Source: Actinomycetes bacterium (GTDB lineage Bacteria; Actinomycetota; Actinomycetes; Actinomycetales; Microbacteriaceae). Taken from it: a stretch of 6,324 bases of DNA. Below are positions 4,784 to 6,324 of this stretch, in pieces. Location: NCBI GenBank assembly GCA_023450335.1, contig JAEXHA010000166.1, positions 1 to 6,324 of the forward strand. Direction: 5' to 3'. The number at the start of each line of letters is the position of its first letter. Position 1 is the stretch's first letter. The notes beneath the pieces are model-generated. The model did no database searches and was not told the origin of the DNA. It saw only the letters and a list, made by a program, of their open reading frames with translations. A program made the translations under genes and the position numbers.

Positions 4784-6324
4784 ATGAAACTCGCACTCAG
4801 GAGTGCAGCGATCATCGCCGCGCTCGCTGGAATGATCGCCGTGGCGGGCTGCACCGGCAACGCCTCCACGCCGTCCGAACCCGGACAGTCGGCCGGCGAC
4901 GTGGATCGGAGCGCCAAGATCGTCGTCGCCGCCCCCGCCGCCGTGACCCAATGGGACGTCGCCCGTAATGTCGGCGGTCCGGAGACTGCTGTGCTCAAGC
5001 TCGTGTACGACACCATCGTCGATGTCGACGAAGGCATGCAGCCGGTCCCTGCGCTCGCCACCGAATGGACCACCGAGGACTCCGGACTCACCTATGAGTT
5101 CACGCTCCGCGACGACGTCGTCTTCACCGACGGGACGCCGTTCGACGCGGAAGTCGCCCGGCAGAACCTTGATCGGATGATGAGCCTCGAAGGCTCGACG
5201 CTGAGCGCGGGTCTGGCCAACATCGAGTCCGTCGAGGCGGTCGAGGACCACGTCCTGCGGATCACGCAGAAGAAGCCCGACGTCTCGCTCGTCGCGATTC
5301 TCGCGGACCGTTACGGCGTCATGATGTCGCCCGCGAGCTGGGAGAGCGGCGAGGTGACAGCGCCGGTCGGCTCGGGACCCTACGTCTGGTCGGCTGAGCA
5401 GCAGACGGTATCGCTCACGCTGGAACGCAACGAGGACTACCGAGACGTGGACGCCGTGCAGCTGGCCGGTGTGGAGATCGAAGTCATGCCTGACGCCCTC
5501 GCGCGGCTGAACGCGATCAAGACGGGTGCGGTCGATATGGCACTGGTGACCTCCGAGCAGATCGCCGAGGCCGAGCAGCTCGACGGCTATTCGCTGTACC
5601 GGCAGAAGTTCAACCAGCGCATCATCACCATCAATCCTGAACTCGAGCCCGCGTTGGCCGACCCGAAGGTGCGCCTCGCGCTCAACCTTGCGATCGACCG
5701 CGAAGGCATGGTCAACGGTGTGCTCTTCGGTGAAGGCGAGCCTGCATACCAGATCCTCCCCAGCGGCGTCTTCGGGTACACCGAGGGCATCTCAGGCGAA
5801 TACGATCCGGATCGCGCGAGCGAACTCCTCGCCGAAGCGGGCTACGCCGACGGGCTCTCGTTCCATTTCGTCAGCCAGCCGGCGCTGCAGAAGGAAGCCG
5901 AGGTGCTCAAGGCGAACTGGGCGGAGATCGGGGTCGATATCGAACTCGAGCTACTCCCGGGGAGCGGGGCTGGCGTGGCGCTCTGGTACGAGAAATCGGC
6001 CGCCATCGGCATGCTGCCCTTCCTGGGGCGCATGGACCCGGGTATCGCCTACACCAACCTCTTCGGTACCGGCCAGGTGATCAACGCCAGCAACCTGAAC
6101 ACGCCTGAGATCACCGGCTTGCTGACCGAGGCGATGTCGACGGTGGACTCCGGCGAGCGGAGTCAGGTCTTCGCCGATCTCGCGGAGATCCTGGTCGACG
6201 AGCCGCAGGGCACATGGCCCGTCGCCTTCGCCTACCAGGCGGTCGTCTACTCCGACGAGCTCGTCGGCGTGGGTGAGTACGCGCTGGGCTTCCCGGTGCT
6301 GCGCGGCGTCGGCAAGACCTCCTG
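4784..6324 (+). CDS. ABC transporter substrate-binding lipoprotein, family 5 (peptide/nickel type), cut by the window edge
   Basis: An extracytoplasmic, lipid-anchored solute receptor for an ABC importer; 513 residues are visible. The start ATG follows AAGGAAG (4773-4779) by 4 bases. The signal peptide is residues 1-22, with lipobox V-A-G-C and Cys23 as the lipidated residue, then a Ser/Pro/Gly-rich linker to about residue 40. Family 5 hallmarks follow: ALATEW (90-95), LTYEFTLRDDVVFTDGTPFDA (102-122), PVGSGPY (194-200), and VRLALNLAIDREGMV (296-310). The end, GFPVLRGV (502-509), resembles normal family C-termini. The reading frame runs off the window after Ser513 with TG as the last two bases, so TGA one base further is likely and the gene is probably only a base short. 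It begins 52 bp after the SDR with no terminator between, so it probably belongs to the same operon. The family binds peptides, nickel chelates, glycosides and other solutes, so the ligand cannot be named. Permease and ATPase genes are expected downstream. Confidence 0.93.
   Translation, partial: MKLALRSAAIIAALAGMIAVAGCTGNASTPSEPGQSAGDVDRSAKIVVAAPAAVTQWDVARNVGGPETAVLKLVYDTIVDVDEGMQPVPALATEWTTEDSGLTYEFTLRDDVVFTDGTPFDAEVARQNLDRMMSLEGSTLSAGLANIESVEAVEDHVLRITQKKPDVSLVAILADRYGVMMSPASWESGEVTAPVGSGPYVWSAEQQTVSLTLERNEDYRDVDAVQLAGVEIEVMPDALARLNAIKTGAVDMALVTSEQIAEAEQLDGYSLYRQKFNQRIITINPELEPALADPKVRLALNLAIDREGMVNGVLFGEGEPAYQILPSGVFGYTEGISGEYDPDRASELLAEAGYADGLSFHFVSQPALQKEAEVLKANWAEIGVDIELELLPGSGAGVALWYEKSAAIGMLPFLGRMDPGIAYTNLFGTGQVINASNLNTPEITGLLTEAMSTVDSGERSQVFADLAEILVDEPQGTWPVAFAYQAVVYSDELVGVGEYALGFPVLRGVGKTS

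Overview
The window looks like chromosomal sequence from a high-GC Gram-positive bacterium, most likely an actinobacterium. I infer this from the very GC-rich coding DNA with strong third-position G/C bias, the frequent GTG starts, a lipobox substrate-binding protein and a PaaX-type regulator. A member of the Microbacteriaceae would fit, but the genus is a guess. I see no rRNA, complete tRNA, CRISPR array, insertion sequence or phage gene.

Layout. Bases 1-29 hold a GC-only hairpin just past the end of the first gene. A CynX/NimT-type MFS transporter occupies 30-1274 (minus strand). A 197-bp gap (1275-1471) has no convincing gene but holds a perfect 7-bp inverted repeat and, at its far edge, a hairpin that embeds the stop codon of the next gene. 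A PaaX-family transcriptional regulator occupies 1472-2377 (minus strand). A 174-bp divergent regulatory region (2378-2551) carries a good plus-strand promoter (TTGACA, 17 bp, CAGTAT), a weaker minus-strand promoter, and repeated CGACA/TGTCG half-sites arranged as inverted pairs. The plus-strand unit follows: an alpha/beta-hydrolase-domain protein of the Abhydrolase_10 type (2552-3982), a classical short-chain dehydrogenase/reductase overlapping it by ATGA (3979-4731), and a family 5 (peptide/nickel type) ABC transporter substrate-binding lipoprotein (4784 to the window edge). That last gene is nearly complete: the final two bases are TG, so its stop codon may fall one base beyond the window.

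How the genes may work together (inference). The three plus-strand genes look like the start of a catabolic operon. A lipoprotein captures a solute for an ABC importer whose permease and ATPase genes would lie downstream. The hydrolase would cleave an ester or related bond, and the SDR would oxidise or reduce the released alcohol or ketone. The divergent PaaX-like protein is the natural candidate repressor of this operon. Known PaaX proteins respond to an aryl-CoA thioester, but no CoA ligase is visible here, so the inducer is unknown. The MFS gene may be an independent unit or a second transport route. The substrate cannot be named from sequence alone. No family here is new, but I do not recognise the combination of PaaX-type regulator, Abhydrolase_10, SDR and family 5 binding protein as a characterised pathway.
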